In this document: piece by piece, positions 10,095 through 10,223 of the stretch | Position numbering within the stretch: position 1 is the first letter of the stretch | Layout: the number at the start of each line of letters is the position of its first letter | Assembly: GCA_003481775.1 (NCBI GenBank) | Contig: QULU01000075.1 | Coordinates: 1-10,223 of the forward strand | Length of the DNA stretch: 10,223 nucleotides | Direction: 5' to 3' | DNA from: Clostridiaceae bacterium OM02-2AC | GTDB lineage: Bacteria; Bacillota_I; Bacilli_A; Erysipelotrichales; Erysipelotrichaceae | Program-made: the position numbers and the translations under genes | The notes under the pieces: generated by a model | Database searches by the model: none | The model's input: only the letters and a program-made list of their open reading frames with translations | What the model was told of the DNA's origin: nothing

Positions 10095-10118
10095 CAATAT
10101 AAATTTATATCTATAAAC

Positions 10119-10147
10119 AGATTATCATAAAGCAACAGTTAATGCAA
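10119..10147 (-). promoter_or_regulatory. Sigma-A promoter of the glucoside operon
   Basis: On the minus strand, -35 TTGCAT (10142-10147), a 17-base spacer, and -10 TAATCT (10119-10124) preceded by TGA, giving an extended -10 (TGN). A nine-base T run (10160-10168) sits about 12 bases upstream of the -35, where an UP element would be. The start site would be near 10112, giving a leader of about 140 bases that contains the hairpin, RAT and terminator. The -35 is embedded in a cre site. No other promoter is apparent before bglG. Confidence 0.7.
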
Positions 10148-10156
10148 GCCCTTTCA
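10143..10156 (-). promoter_or_regulatory. CcpA cre site over the -35 of the operon promoter
   Basis: TGAAAGGGCTTGCA on the minus strand matches the consensus TGWAARCGYTWNCW at 13 of 14 positions; the one mismatch is G for the central C. It covers five of the six -35 bases, so bound CcpA with HPr-Ser-P would exclude RNA polymerase. This fits glucose repression of a beta-glucoside operon. A match this good is expected well under once in the window by chance. Confidence 0.7.
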
Positions 10157-10223
10157 CACAAAAAAAAATGAAATCTCGGAAGTTTTACACTTAAAAAAGT
10201 TGAAAGTTTAAAATATGGCTTAA

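Noticed and set aside
10160..10168. T tract (minus strand) as a possible terminator of an upstream gene
   Set aside because: I could not find a stable stem immediately before it; a role as an UP-like element of the operon promoter is more plausible.

Overview
The window looks like a low-to-mid GC Bacillota chromosome segment. The evidence is strong AAGGAGG-type ribosome binding sites, sigma-A promoters, a CcpA-type cre element, and LicT/BglG plus LevR-type PTS regulation. Some relative of Clostridium or Erysipelotrichia is my guess, but nothing here fixes the genus. Every gene I can support is on the minus strand, so transcription runs from high to low coordinates.

Right part (about 10160 down to 3131): a five-gene aryl-/beta-glucoside operon. 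Its order is antiterminator (BglG/LicT family), beta-glucoside PTS EIIBCA, 6-phospho-beta-glucosidase 1, 6-phospho-beta-glucosidase 2, and a standalone EIIC. The leader carries a sigma-A promoter with a cre site lying over its -35, then a small hairpin, a ribonucleic antiterminator (RAT) and an overlapping intrinsic terminator, then bglG. The genes are tightly packed (TAATG and ATGA overlaps; gaps of 17 and 47 bases), and the operon ends at a hairpin terminator at 3131-3158. The EIIBCA would import and phosphorylate beta-glucosides. The two GH1 enzymes would hydrolyse the 6-phosphoglucosides in the cytoplasm. BglG would sense transport through EIIB-dependent PRD phosphorylation and open the terminator when substrate is present.

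Left part (2919 down to 1): a separate transcription unit for a 923-residue LevR/ManR-type sigma-54 activator (winged HTH, AAA+, PRD, EIIA-Man-like, EIIB-like, PRD). It has a textbook sigma-A promoter and a 13-bp-stem terminator. I found no -24/-12 promoter in the window, so its target, probably a mannose-family PTS, should lie outside.

The most unusual point is the last operon gene. It is a full-length EIIC paralog with no EIIB or EIIA, and its GITEP motif has become GIPIP, losing the conserved Glu. It may be a non-phosphorylating facilitator or a sensor. The RAT, and the RNA-contacting residues of the BglG protein, are both diverged from the LicT consensus and may be a matched pair. The rest is a well-organised but recognisable carbohydrate locus.
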